A stretch of DNA of 64,000 nt, taken from NCBI GenBank assembly GCA_948474755.1, contig CAOLHI010002146.1, positions 62,001-126,000 of the forward strand, read 5' to 3'. Within the stretch, counting starts at the first letter, position 1, and every line of letters starts with the position of its first letter. Shown here piece by piece: positions 13,732 through 24,600 of this stretch. This DNA is from Ctenosaura bakeri (lineage: Eukaryota > Chordata > Lepidosauria > Squamata > Iguanidae). The notes beneath the pieces were generated by a model. It had not been told where the DNA came from and searched no databases. It saw only the letters and a list, made by a program, of their open reading frames with translations. The translations under genes were made by a program, and so were the position numbers.

Positions 13732-13885
13732 TGCATGGAGCAATGGATTAAGGCTGCAGGAAAGGAGATTCCACCTGAACCTCAGGAAGAACTTCCTGAC
13801 AGTCAGGGCTGTCCAGCAGTGGACTCTGCTGCTGCCTCCATGGAGTGTGGTGGAGTCTCTTCCTTCTTTGGAGGTTTATGGCACA
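13732..13885 (+). mobile_element. CR1-type LINE 3' fragment
   Basis: Contains the CR1 3' block: gattccacctgaacctcagg, aagaacttcctgacagtcag, ggctgtccagcagtggactc and gtggtggagtctcttcc. It closely matches the copy at 50255-50473 and stops before the terminal octamer repeats. Confidence 0.85.
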
Positions 13886-14924
13886 GGTCAGTACAGGTTT
13901 TTGTTTTTTCTTCTTGAGAGAGGGGAGGAGGGCAGCTAGTTCAGGTAGATAGGTGGAATCGATGGCATTCAACCAGCAATGGCTGTCCTAGAGCATGTCC
14001 TGTTTAGGATCACGTTCAGGTAGAAGAAGCTGAGGAGTCTCAGGACAAGAATGCTGCCTTAAGACAAGTGCATATGTAGTGTACCTCAGTTAACAAAGTA
14101 GCTGTGTTCCTGGGCCTTACTTCTTTAACAGAAACTTTGGTCCCCGGAGGTGGAAATAAGATGGAAAGAATAGGGATAGGTTCCTGCACCACAGAAAGGA
14201 AGATCAGTTCAACATGTTTCAGCAGATGCTTTATTCAAAGCTAACAAGATGCACATATGAAATGAAACAAACAGGCCAGGTAGGCTTTGCACAAAAGTAA
14301 AGAAAACATTTTGTACTTTCTACAGACCATGAGAAAGATTCATCCAAAATTCATCTAGGGATTTTTTTTTAAATTCCAGCAGCCTCCACTTTTCTAGTGA
14401 TTTCTGTTTTGGCATCCAGACTTATAGATCTGTGCTTCTCTAGCCTTCTAAGGGTAGGTGGTGAGGCAGGCTAATATGCTTTCCTTTTTTTTTTAACCTT
14501 CTTTTGGTGTTCACAGATGCCCATTAAAGGGGTTCTGGAGGTAGCTGCTGTTGACCTTGCCTATTTAGGCAGACACTCAAGGCTACAGTAGCATTGGCTA
14601 GGGTAGAATCCTGCTCTTTCCTAGCTCTAGCATTATCATACATGCCAGCATTTCACAGGTAAAAACCAGGATTCATGTGGCCAGGCAACATCAGAATGCG
14701 GACAAGGTAGCAAAAAGTATTAAGGAGGAATAACAAGCTAGTAGAGGCTGCAGCAGTTTACTTTTGCTTGAGTCTATCAAGAAGACTAAGCGGGAAGAGA
14801 AGAAAGAAACGGGGGCATTTTCAAAGCAGCTGAGAAAATGGGACAAGAGAGGATTCATTAGGACTGGCCTCTCTGTCCTGGAGTAGGCTGGACATTTCTG
14901 TGTGTGTTTGTGTGTGTGCATCTT

Positions 14925-15143
14925 CAAATCACCTGCCGGCATATGACAACCTCATGAATTTCAGAGGATTTTCTTAGGCAAGGAATCCTCAAAGCTGGTT
15001 TTGCCAGTTCCTTCCTCTGAAATACATCTTCCAGCACCTTACAGTTCATTGGGTGGTATCCCATCCAGAGACTAAACAGGGCTGAGCCTGCTTAGCTTCC
15101 AAGATCAGACAGGATCTGGTGCCTTTAGGATATTTGAGCCAGT
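14925..15143 (-). mobile_element. 5S rRNA-derived SINE (minus strand)
   Basis: Minus-oriented. The tail comes first (acctcatgaatttcagagga, ttcttaggcaaggaatcctc), then the 5S-like head in reverse: ggtatcccatccagagacta, then gcttagcttccaagatcaga. Same family as the copy at 5287-5512. Confidence 0.8.
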
Positions 15144-16110
15144 TGTGGCCAATATCTTTCGCTTGTCCCACTCGGAGAATGTGGGGCTTTTTTTTTTAAT
15201 TCATCAAGGAGGAGGTTTCCTCCTATCTTCTTTTAAATGTGATGTGCTTTACATATCACCCTGAGGATATTTGCATGAGCAGCTGCAAAGCTCAAGGTTT
15301 TTTTAAAAAGAGGTGAGCAGATGCTCCAAGCACATATTAGTATCAAGGAAGAGTGTGAGGTGTGTGTGCGCGCGCGTGCACGTACCTCCCTCCACCCCCT
15401 CCTTTCCACGGGTTTTGAGAGGAAAAAGTGTACATTAAGAGAATGCAGCCCTAATCAGCCATGCTCAATTAAATCCCATCCGACCAGGAAGAGAGAGGTC
15501 TCCTTTGGGATGTGGCTGGTAAATAAAAGTTCAACTGGCTTTGGGAGAGGTGGATCTACACAATTACAAGAGCCAAGCAAGCCATTCCTGGCTCTGATTG
15601 ATGGTTGTGGACCCCATTTCTTTCCAGATCCCCAGCTTAATTTCATTAAGTTTCTCACAGGTGGCAGGTGGGATGTTCTTCTAAACTTCTACTTTTGCCT
15701 GGAAGGTGGCAGTTCAAGTCTCTCCACCACCATCACACCCAATCATTCTGTCTGCTCTTCATTGTTTTTCTTGGTCTGCAGAATGTTTCCTCCATTGAAT
15801 TAATGGCCAAGCAAGAATAGCTCTGTGGGTGTCTGTTAAGACTACTGGATTTGTAGGCTTCCCCAGCCTGGCACTAAAGAGGAACTTTTTTTTAACACTC
15901 TAAGGGTTTGGAATGCAGTCTAATAGTAGATTGAAATCTGCCGTTTATTTAACATTTAAAGTGTCAGGTGTACTCTGGCTTGGAAGGTCAGCCTTCCATG
16001 CTGAGCAAGGAGTTAAACCAACTTCTTACAGAATTCTTGCAAAAACGTATAGTGGCAGCAGTTGAACAATAAAAGGCTATGTATGACATGCATGCAAATT
16101 CACTAATAAG

Positions 16111-16192
16111 CAGCAAGTCTCTGAGGATTCCTTACCTCAGAAAACCCTATGGAATTCATGGGGTCACCATAGGTTGCCATAAGGTATCGTTG
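16111..16192 (+). mobile_element. 5S-SINE / Sauria SINE tail fragment
   Basis: ctctgaggattccttacctc, then atggaattcatggggtcacc and ataggttgccataagg: the shared tail of the 5S-headed SINEs without a head. Confidence 0.65.
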
Positions 16193-18257
16193 TTATTAAA
16201 ATGCAGAAGATACATAGGGTCTTTTCTTCAGTTCTTTCTCAAGCCTTAGAGATGTGACTAGAGGTACATAAATTCACCTGATTGCAATACACAAAGGAAT
16301 TTCTTCGGCAGAAAAGACTGACTTGTGTGGACACCTTAAGGAAGTACTTTTATCTTTCACCTTAGAGACAACTGTACTCTGCAGAGGTTCTTTCCTGGCA
16401 TCATTCCTTCTCATTGGTTCAGTCACATAGGCTTTCTTCTCTGATCTGTGGGCTTTGGTGGTGGGGGAGGTGGAGGAGAGCCTGACATGCCTGTTGTGCC
16501 TTTCAGAACCTAACAAGATGGCTTGCCTTCTCCCTTCCTCGGCACTAATGTGACAGCAGCTTGGCATCGGAGAGCATCAGGAGGGCTGCTTATATTTTAT
16601 TTTGTTCTGTTTCTGCTATTCAGCAACTATATGGAGATTCTGCCTGACAGCAGTGTGGTGAATGGAGCCACGTGGGATTTTAGAAGTGCTTGGGCCTCCT
16701 CTGAGGACATGTGACAGCTTTTTGCAAAGCCGAGAAGAGCCGACAGGCAGCTTTGACTTTTGTGGGTTGGGGAATAGTGGTAGCTAATTAACACCATCAA
16801 GTGGTAAAAATGGAACATGGCAAAAGGGGGATGTGGAGGGCATGATAAGCTGCGTGTAGCAAGTTGGCGACACAGGGCAAATGTCTGTGTTCCTTTGCTC
16901 CCGTGAGCAGAGTTTTGTGCCAGCAACAACAGTTCAGAACAGAAAGAGCACTCTTTGTAAAATGCCCCCTCACCTACTATCAGCTCAGGGGATTGTGATC
17001 TGGGATAAAAACATTCTCCTTTTCAGGGGAGGTGAGAGAAACATCTGATTTGGCATTGTGACGTCATCCACTGAGTGTGCTCTCTCTTTCTCTCCCTCCC
17101 TCCCTCTGAGCGTGTGCATTGGTAGGGGGAAGAACAAGAGTGGGTCTGTATGTCAAAAAGCATCATCCAGCAGCCTGTCTTTCACGCCTTATGTCTTCTG
17201 CTCACATTACTTTTGATCCTCAGAAGGCTAAACTGGGGAGGATGGGAACTGTAGTCCAATACCTGGGGTTTCCATGCTGCAGAAGGCTGCCTTTGGGACT
17301 TTCCTACTGGATTGATTGGCCTCAGTTCTGGGGAGATGGAGGGGCTGGAGGGACAGAGGTCTGATCTCTGGCTAGCTTTCAAAGCTTTTCTGCAGTATTG
17401 TCTTTCCCAACAAGCAAGAGCTAGATTTTTGTAGAATGAAACGTGGGAACACTTTCTTCCAGAGCTTGGAAGAGTTACATTTTTGGGTGACAACTCTTAG
17501 AACTCACCAGCCAGAGAGGTATAATCCCCAAAAAGTAATATTTTAAAGTCCTTCTCTCTTTTCTTGCTTGTTTTCTTCAGGATATGTGGTCTTTTCAAGC
17601 TCTTGAGGAGTCACATCAGGTTTATTTTTATATACTCCTTTTCTGCAGTTATGCACCAAGGAGATTATCTCCTATTGTGTCCTGCCTAAGCAGTCTTCTT
17701 AAGCTTGAGTCTCAGGAAGCTGTCATGGGAGAACCGGGAGCCAGGACTGAAGCCTGAGCCAAGGGTTAGATAAGAATGTACCAGAGCCAACAAACTTTTC
17801 TGCCCAAACAAGGTTCTTAAGGGGAAACTTGCCTTGTCTCTGACCTTTCAACATCAGTTCACTTTCTAGTCTTTCCACATCAGTCCCAATCCAAACAGTA
17901 AATGCTGCATAACTCTTCCTTTCTAGATAACCCAAGCCAACCCTGAGGACAAATGGCTCCTGACTATACCTCCAGAAATTCACCACATTGAGCAGCTGCA
18001 TATGGAAGGGTTCCTGGCTTTGACCCTGGCAGGTCTTGAGATAATAGTGCCTTTGCTTTTAGCTCCATCTCTGGAACCTTCTCTTTCTTGGTTCTCCTTG
18101 GCAGCGTTCAGCATCTGGTTCCTGGGATGATGTCTCTGCTCCTACCTTCTTTCTTCCATGACATGCTGTAGGCTGTCCTTATTAGCACTAAGATGCATTT
18201 TCCATCCATCATACTAAGCACTTGACTGCCAGATCTGTGCTGCCTCTAAAAATAAAA

Positions 18258-18280
18258 CATACATACATACATACATATAT
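18258..18280. repeat. (ATAC)n microsatellite
   Basis: Tandem catacatacatacatac run ending in atatat. Confidence 0.85.
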
Positions 18281-18925
18281 CTCTCTGTCCCTGTTTTTTA
18301 AAGGCATTCCTTCAGTTTTATCTTGACATTCAGGTTGCTTGCATAGAGTGAGCTGATGTGTCGAATCCCAATTGAACAGGGCAGGGGTGGCTGTACAATA
18401 TGTGCTTCTTCATGCTTTCAGGCAGGGGTCATGGAAGGACAGTTCCTTTCACCCAGTGGGGCCGTTGCCCCTCCTATCTCCAGTAAGGTTTGGAATTCTT
18501 TTTCCAACAGTCATGAACACTAACGGATCTTTATAAACACTATATGTGTATATGCCTGTCGTTTTCAAAAAGGTAAACTTAACACCATTACTAATGAAGC
18601 TACTGATGTCTCATTTGGAAGAGGAAAAAAAAGGCTGGAGTACAACAATGTACTAAGCCCCACACACCCCAGTCTGCAGGGTTTTTTTTAATCCTAAATT
18701 GGCTTCCATTGCAATACACTTCTGTTTTTTGCTTTGCATTTTTTCCTGTTGCTTAAGAAATGCTTTGCTTTTTCTCACCAAAGCATGCTGCTTTTAAAAT
18801 ATGACCTTGTAGAGGAACAGCCAGCTCAGCTTGAAGATTCCTCATTGCCATCTGGTGGACATCCAGGATATCTATTAAGAGCCCATTTCAACAAACTGAC
18901 ACCAGTCCCTCTGTAATAATGAATA

Positions 18926-19106
18926 TAGTTAGCCCTCCACATCTGCAGGTTTAACACTTGCAATTTGATTATTCACAGATTATTTACCGCCACCTCCGCT
19001 GCTGCCCTATGCCATTTTTAACAGGGACAGAAAAGTCTTGCCTCATGTTTGCAGTCTCTCTGCAAGCCCCACAAGAGTGAGAAAGACTGCAAATGTGAGG
19101 CAAGGA
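18926..19106. mobile_element. Tigger/MER2-like fragment containing a stem-loop
   Basis: Begins tagttagccctccacatctg, then gattattcacagattattta, resembling the terminal part of the Tigger-like element at 61783. It runs into an inverted repeat: 19037-19061 (cttgcctcatgtttgcagtc...) pairs with 19080-19104 with about three mismatches. The fragment is truncated by the adjoining L1 end. Confidence 0.5.
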
Positions 19107-19671
19107 AGATTGGATGATTAAACTGTTAGAAGTGGCAGAGATAGACAAGTTAACAAATTTAATTAGAGACAGTTCTCGTAATGAAATGGGAAAGGGTTAT
19201 AACATATAATCAACTGAAAGGAAAGAAACAGTAGAAGATTTTGACCAATGGGAAAGGCTAGGGATATTTTTCTTGGGTACAATAATACCAGATTTAATAT
19301 TAGATATTAATTAGTAGAAATGTTAAATGGGTTAAGTTTATATATTTTTAATAGTACTACTATTATAAAATGTCAGACTAACAGTAGAGTTTCATCTAAC
19401 ATACATAAACATGATTTTTGCAGGCAGTATATTTTAGTAATAACAGCAGCCATTTTAATCAGAAGTTTAGAAGAAGGAGTCAGAAGTTAGACATACATTC
19501 TTCCCCCTCCCTCTTGTTCTGTTTGGCTGTTGATTGTAATAGTTTAGTTTGTAGTTTTCTGCAATAGGTTAGTTTAGTTTCATTGTTACGGTCTTTTTTG
19601 TTTATCTTCTATGTTGCTTTATATTATTCTAATAGTATATTAATAAAAAAAATGTTTTTCTAAAAAAAAAA
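19107..19671 (+). mobile_element. L1-type LINE 3' end with poly(A)
   Basis: 19111-19200 translates as WMIKLLEVAEIDKLTNLIRD and continues SSRNEMGKGYN, the C-terminal style of vertebrate L1 ORF2 (LLELAEMDKLT...), then meets a stop. A non-coding 3' region follows and ends in a poly(A) run (ctaaaaaaaaaag). 5'-truncated and dead. Confidence 0.7.
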
Positions 19672-21478
19672 GATGCACACTTCCCAGAGTTCCCTTAGTA
19701 TCCATGCAGAGTTTCAGGTGTCTAGGTTTAATGGTCTTTCAGTCGATTCCTGCCAAGGTGGGCTTTAAATTGAATTTTAAAAGAATACGCAAAACAGCAA
19801 CCCGTTATTCTTGTTTTTCCTTTACTTTGTCTTGTTGGCTAATTACCAGCCTTGATTGACCTCTTTGTCTCTTTAAAGTTTTTGTCTTCTTGTTGATTTT
19901 TTTTTTTAAAAAGCACTGTAGACAATTACCTGTATATTAGATGAAAGTAGCGAGGACTGTTGGGGGGAAATAATTAAGATGATTTTGAAATTAAGGAAAT
20001 GGATTTAGGAGACAAGCAGGTGCTTAATGGGCGTTGGAACAGCTGCACCTCGCAGGCAGCGGCTTGGAAAGGTACTTCAAGGAAGAGGTTGATGGCGCCG
20101 CACACAGCTGGAAGAACATGCAATAATTAAATAAAAATACCTCCCACAAATGGGGCAGCTGGATTCATTAGGAGGCTGGCAGCTCCAAGGAGATGGATGC
20201 GTCTTTGCGGTCTGGTTTACTACCCGTGCGAAAGGGTCGAACGGAGGCATAGAGCTGTCGTGCGAGCCTCTCGTAGATCTGCCCCTAGGAGAATCCTATG
20301 AATATTTGGCAAACATTCCCCTCTCAGGGAGGCAGAAGGGCTCTGATGCTGGCCCTGAAGTCCACTTTGTGGCACCAAGGCAGGGGGGAAGAACACATTT
20401 TTGTCTTGAGGGGCTTGTGGCCATGAAGGTGAAGGCTAGTCTGTCCAGGCTGTAGCAAAAGGTCTGAGTTAGACAGGCTGCCCTATTTAGTCACAATCTC
20501 TTTCATGCTTCCCTCCCTTTGATACCTGTTCTTTGTTCCTTCTGTCTCTCTCTCTCTCTTCTCATTCTCTGTCTTTCTCTCTCCTCTCCCTTCCCATGTA
20601 CCTCGCAGGAATTTTCACAGGAATTTTCAAGCACTGGAGTGCCCTGTCTGAAATGGTTCTGGAATTTAAGAAACTTGCATGTCTTTGTTTATGAATAGTG
20701 GCCAGCTTTTTGTGTACATGGGCAGAAATCAATTGAGTCAGTTTTGCCGTAGATTTTCCACATTGGTTCCAGATGCTCCAGAGACCCGCATCTAACCCTT
20801 AACTGTGCCTCCAAAAATACCACCAACACCAACTTTGGTTTGGATCTGCATCATAGCTGGCTGGGGGAGGGCTGGGAGCTGTAACTGACAAATGTAACTT
20901 TTGGAAGTTCTGCTTTAGATTTGATCATACCTGGAGTAGACCTGCTGAAGTCCATGGGACTTAAAATCAGGCATGATTGATCGGTTGCATGATTTCCGTG
21001 GGTTTATTCTAAGTATGCCTAAATCTGGATTTAACCCAAAGGCTTTTCCCCTCTACTACGCATGTTAATTTACTTAGCACTGCCTAGGAGACTGTGTAAT
21101 ATAAATTACTAACATTGTTAATGGTCAGTACACTTTGCAGCCATTGATGGTACTTGTTGCATTCCTTTACTTTTCTTCTCTTTACACCTGTGTGTACAGA
21201 GACGTGTATGTCCATGTCCATGTCTAATATATGTACTTGCATACATGTATGACATGTGTGTGTGTGCATGGACACATGCACACACACACACTCCTGCCAA
21301 CTGCAGATGACCCTTCCTCTATCTGATAAAGTGGAATCTAGTCCACAAAAGTTTAAACTGTAATAAACTAGTTAATCTTTAAGTTCCTCTTTTGTTTTTG
21401 CTGCAGCAAGTTAGCACAGCTACACTTGGAAGCTGATAGAAATCTGAAATGTGGCTTGTATCTTCTCCTTATTCTCAG

Positions 21479-21606
21479 GGTTTGAATTGCTCTACCAGCC
21501 AGAGGTGGTACGGCTTTACCTCTCCATTCTTACAGAAAGTCAGAATTTCAACACTCTGGAAGCAGCGGCTGGTGCTTTGCAGAACCTCAGTGCTGGAAAC
21601 TGGACA
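21479..21606 (+). CDS. ARVCF: ARVCF coding exon (armadillo repeat segment)
   Basis: First exon of the gene visible here. The acceptor is attctcag and the donor is ACA|gtgagt. It encodes 42 complete codons, from [10 protein letters not shown] to SAGNWT, after two bases of a split Gly codon. The helix pattern [16 protein letters not shown] is a typical p120-family armadillo signature. The 5' phase requires an upstream exon ending in a single G, which I could not find in the preceding 21.4 kb. Confidence 0.93.
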
Positions 21607-24600
21607 GTGAGTTGCACCCCTTCTTTTCCCCTTAATGTTGTCTGGCTCCTTTCCATTACATAGAAGCTCTTGTGCTACTTCAGTTTCATGTAATGTCAAC
21701 AGTTGCTTTGGAGAATATTCTTATGAGGTCTGTTTATAACTAATGTGGTGCAGTAGGCAACAAAAGATCTGGTGCATTACCCTTTAAAATGCCATACACG
21801 TATGTCATGTTGAAGTGAATTGTTTTTCCTATTGTTTGATAGGGTAAAGAAAATGCATCCCTTTTTAAGAAAGGGGCAATAGCTTCTCATTCCAAAGTAG
21901 CTAACCTGTGTAGTCCCTGAAGAAGGCCTTAGAGTATTCATTAGGCCAAAATGTGTTAGATTTGTTATATATGCATACACATACACGCTGGATACAGTTT
22001 CTGTACCTTGAGATGTGTACCTCTCTGTTCCTTACAAGTGGACACTTTTCAGTTCTCTCCTTTTCCCTTGGGTTCTCACAGTTCAGTCATACCCAGCATT
22101 CTTTGCTCTTTTTGCTGTTGCACATTGGAACTACTGATAAGACTCCATAGATTTTGAATTTGGCATCTTTTTGGAAATATGTCACTCATGTCCTGTAGAA
22201 CCCCCTCTCCTAACCCAGGATTGGTAGCCCTTGGAAACTGAAACCTCAAATGACAGTGGAGGTCTACTAGAACCAGTCTCTTATCTTTCTTAGTTGGGGA
22301 TCATTGACTCAGATCTTGTCCATATAGCCCTGTAAGGTACAACTGCTTTGAATTCTGATGTGTGAATTTCAGGCCTTTTCTAGTGAATGACCCACAGGCA
22401 GCTCTTTATTGTGTCAAACGTCACTCCTGGGAAACAGCAGTGCCTATAGAAAAATGACCAGTGGCCCTTTAGCAGCACCAGAGAGGGTAGAACTTCCAAA
22501 AATGCTACTAGAAATCCCTGTAGATTTCCCCCAGCCAATCTTGGGGTAACGTTAGGATACTCTAGCTGCAAGGCTGTTCTCTATAGTCCTGAAAAATCTG
22601 CTGGCCATTTGGGAGACAGAAGGCTGTGTGAAATGGATAATTATACTGATCTCAGGTTCTCATGTTTTTCAAACTATACATCTTTTTCTAAAACAATAAT
22701 CTTGTACTGTCGAAACACATGCTGTAAACCTGGAGATCATCCTTTTTTTTTTTTTTGGTATTTTCTTCCCCCTACCCACCTCCTTGCTTCCCTCTGATCA
22801 GTGGTCCACATACATCCGGGCAACTGTACGAAAGGAGAGAGGCCTGCCAGTCCTTGTGGAGCTCCTGCAGTCAGATTCCGACAAGGTGGTGAGAGCTGTG
22901 TCTATCGCTCTGAGGAATCTCTCCATGGATCGTCGCAATAAGGACCTCATAGGTGCGTTCCCAACAGTTCCTGCATCCAAGAAGTTGGTCCCTAGAAGGA
23001 GAGCAGAAAGAGCTATTCTAGGGGTGTGAAGACTTCAGGCTTTCCTACAACCCTGAGATCCACTAATCCTCTTGATGTTAAAAGGATACACTTAGAATTA
23101 AGGCATTCTCAGCGACTGAAAGAAATAGAGAGTTGGGTACCAGACCTGGATGGAGCTCACAGTTCTTTCACATAATGCCCCAAATCAGAAGAGAAGACAC
23201 TGGTACTGGCAGGACCAATCCCATTTTCCTATCCCCATCAGTAATTTAGCTACCACATTTTTCCATGGGCAGGGATATTGAACAGGGAGAAGTATACTGC
23301 TCTCCATTTCTAGCCAAGTGCACTATATCCATTGGTAATTTCCCTTTGCCCAAAAAGTTTTCTTTCAGTGGTCCAAAGTATTAAAACTAAAAGCAGTCTT
23401 AGAACTTTATCTTACTGAACAGCTAAAGGCCCATCTGGGGGTCTTAGGGCATAGACTCCTGGGAGCATTTAAAATGCTATATAACATGAAGGTTATATGC
23501 ATCTAGGTGTTTAGGGGAAAGCAGAAAGAGGTAAGTCTGTGTTGTTTCTGACCCTGCAGAACCATTCTGTGTGTGCATGCATTAGCATTAATATCTGGTG
23601 TTAACCAGTGTGTCTCCCAGTGCCTGTTTGATGAGGCGATGAAGTATAAAATACAATAGCTACAAAATCTGCATTATAGGATATAAGCATGTCTGCTTTT
23701 TCCTGGTGTATAGAATGTGCTCACTTTGAGGCAGTGATTTCCCAGATGCCTTCCCCGCTCCCAAAAAAGCTGGAACTTGAGGAATGCATACTTAAAACTT
23801 ACTGATTCTTCCCCCAGCTCCCACCCCCTCCAGCTTTCCCCTTAAACCACAAGGAGCTGCCATAGGGCTCTAGTTATCTAATCATCTGTCTGCTCTGTTC
23901 CTAAGTGAAATGGTCTTGATTTACTGTTAAAAGATGGGTGTGAGGGGAGGAACTGGAATCCAGAACTGGCATCCTTTGCAGAATTTGGAAAAGTAATTTG
24001 AAAAAATTTGGAGTACAGCAGTGGCTGTGCTGGGTTGGAGTCTGGAATTTGGGGGGTTTGATTTTTGTCAGAGTGGTAGAGGAACACCAGTTGTGCTATT
24101 CCCTATGGGATTTTTGATTTGCAGAGCAATTTTTTCCTCTTGAGGAAAAAAAAAAGATTCTACCGGTAAGTGGGTGGAAGCTGCAGGCTTTGAGGGGCTC
24201 AAGAACTCCTCAGGGCTGTAAAAAGGGAGTTTTTGGAAGACGCCAAGTCAGCCGCTATTGATCTAACCCCATTACCTACTCTAGTTCCATTCTCTCAGAT
24301 GAAAAGAGTTTTTTTAAAAAACATTTTTTATGGAGATCCCCGAGAATGTACCTGGGACCTCTGTGTAAAGCATGCTCTACCTTGCACTGTGGCTCCATAT
24401 TTTTCCCAGAGTAATGATGAGATTTGACTAATAGGAGCACTTTTGGTTCTTCAGGTAGCTACGCCATGGGTGAGTTGGTAAGAAATTTGCCTAGCAGACA
24501 GCAGCGATCTTCAAAAAACCTGGAGGAGGACACAGTGGTCGCGGTCCTGAACACCATACATGAAATCATTACTGACAGCTCCGAAAATGCCAGGTCCCTG

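Larger units (their letters stand above)
1..21478. other. ARVCF upstream intron(s); no exon recognised
   Basis: No stretch matches the ARVCF sequence expected just before the first visible exon (a KEEWFH..., NFDTLDLPKR-type segment). Open frames here are short and lack family resemblance. Content: CR1 ends (231-285, 13732-13885); SINEs (4567-4760, 5287-5512, 11268-11405, 14925-15143, 16111-16192); hAT-like palindromic fragments (about 5995-6080, 10550-10690, 17461-17515); an unnamed repeat at 1518-1800; an L1 3' end (19107-19671); simple CT, CA and ATAC tracts. Repeat-poor patches at about 1960-2200, 8800-9110 and 19930-20110 are discussed as possible conserved elements. Confidence 0.6.

Noticed and set aside
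15321..15803. 160-codon open frame on the plus strand
   Set aside because: Longest frame in the upstream intron, but its residues show no domain, no family resemblance and no sensible splice context. It overlaps a low-complexity TG/CG tract and looks like chance.
20150..20455. 101-codon open frame near the ARVCF exons
   Set aside because: Close to the first visible exon, but it does not match any ARVCF segment, has the wrong context for an exon and shows no motif.
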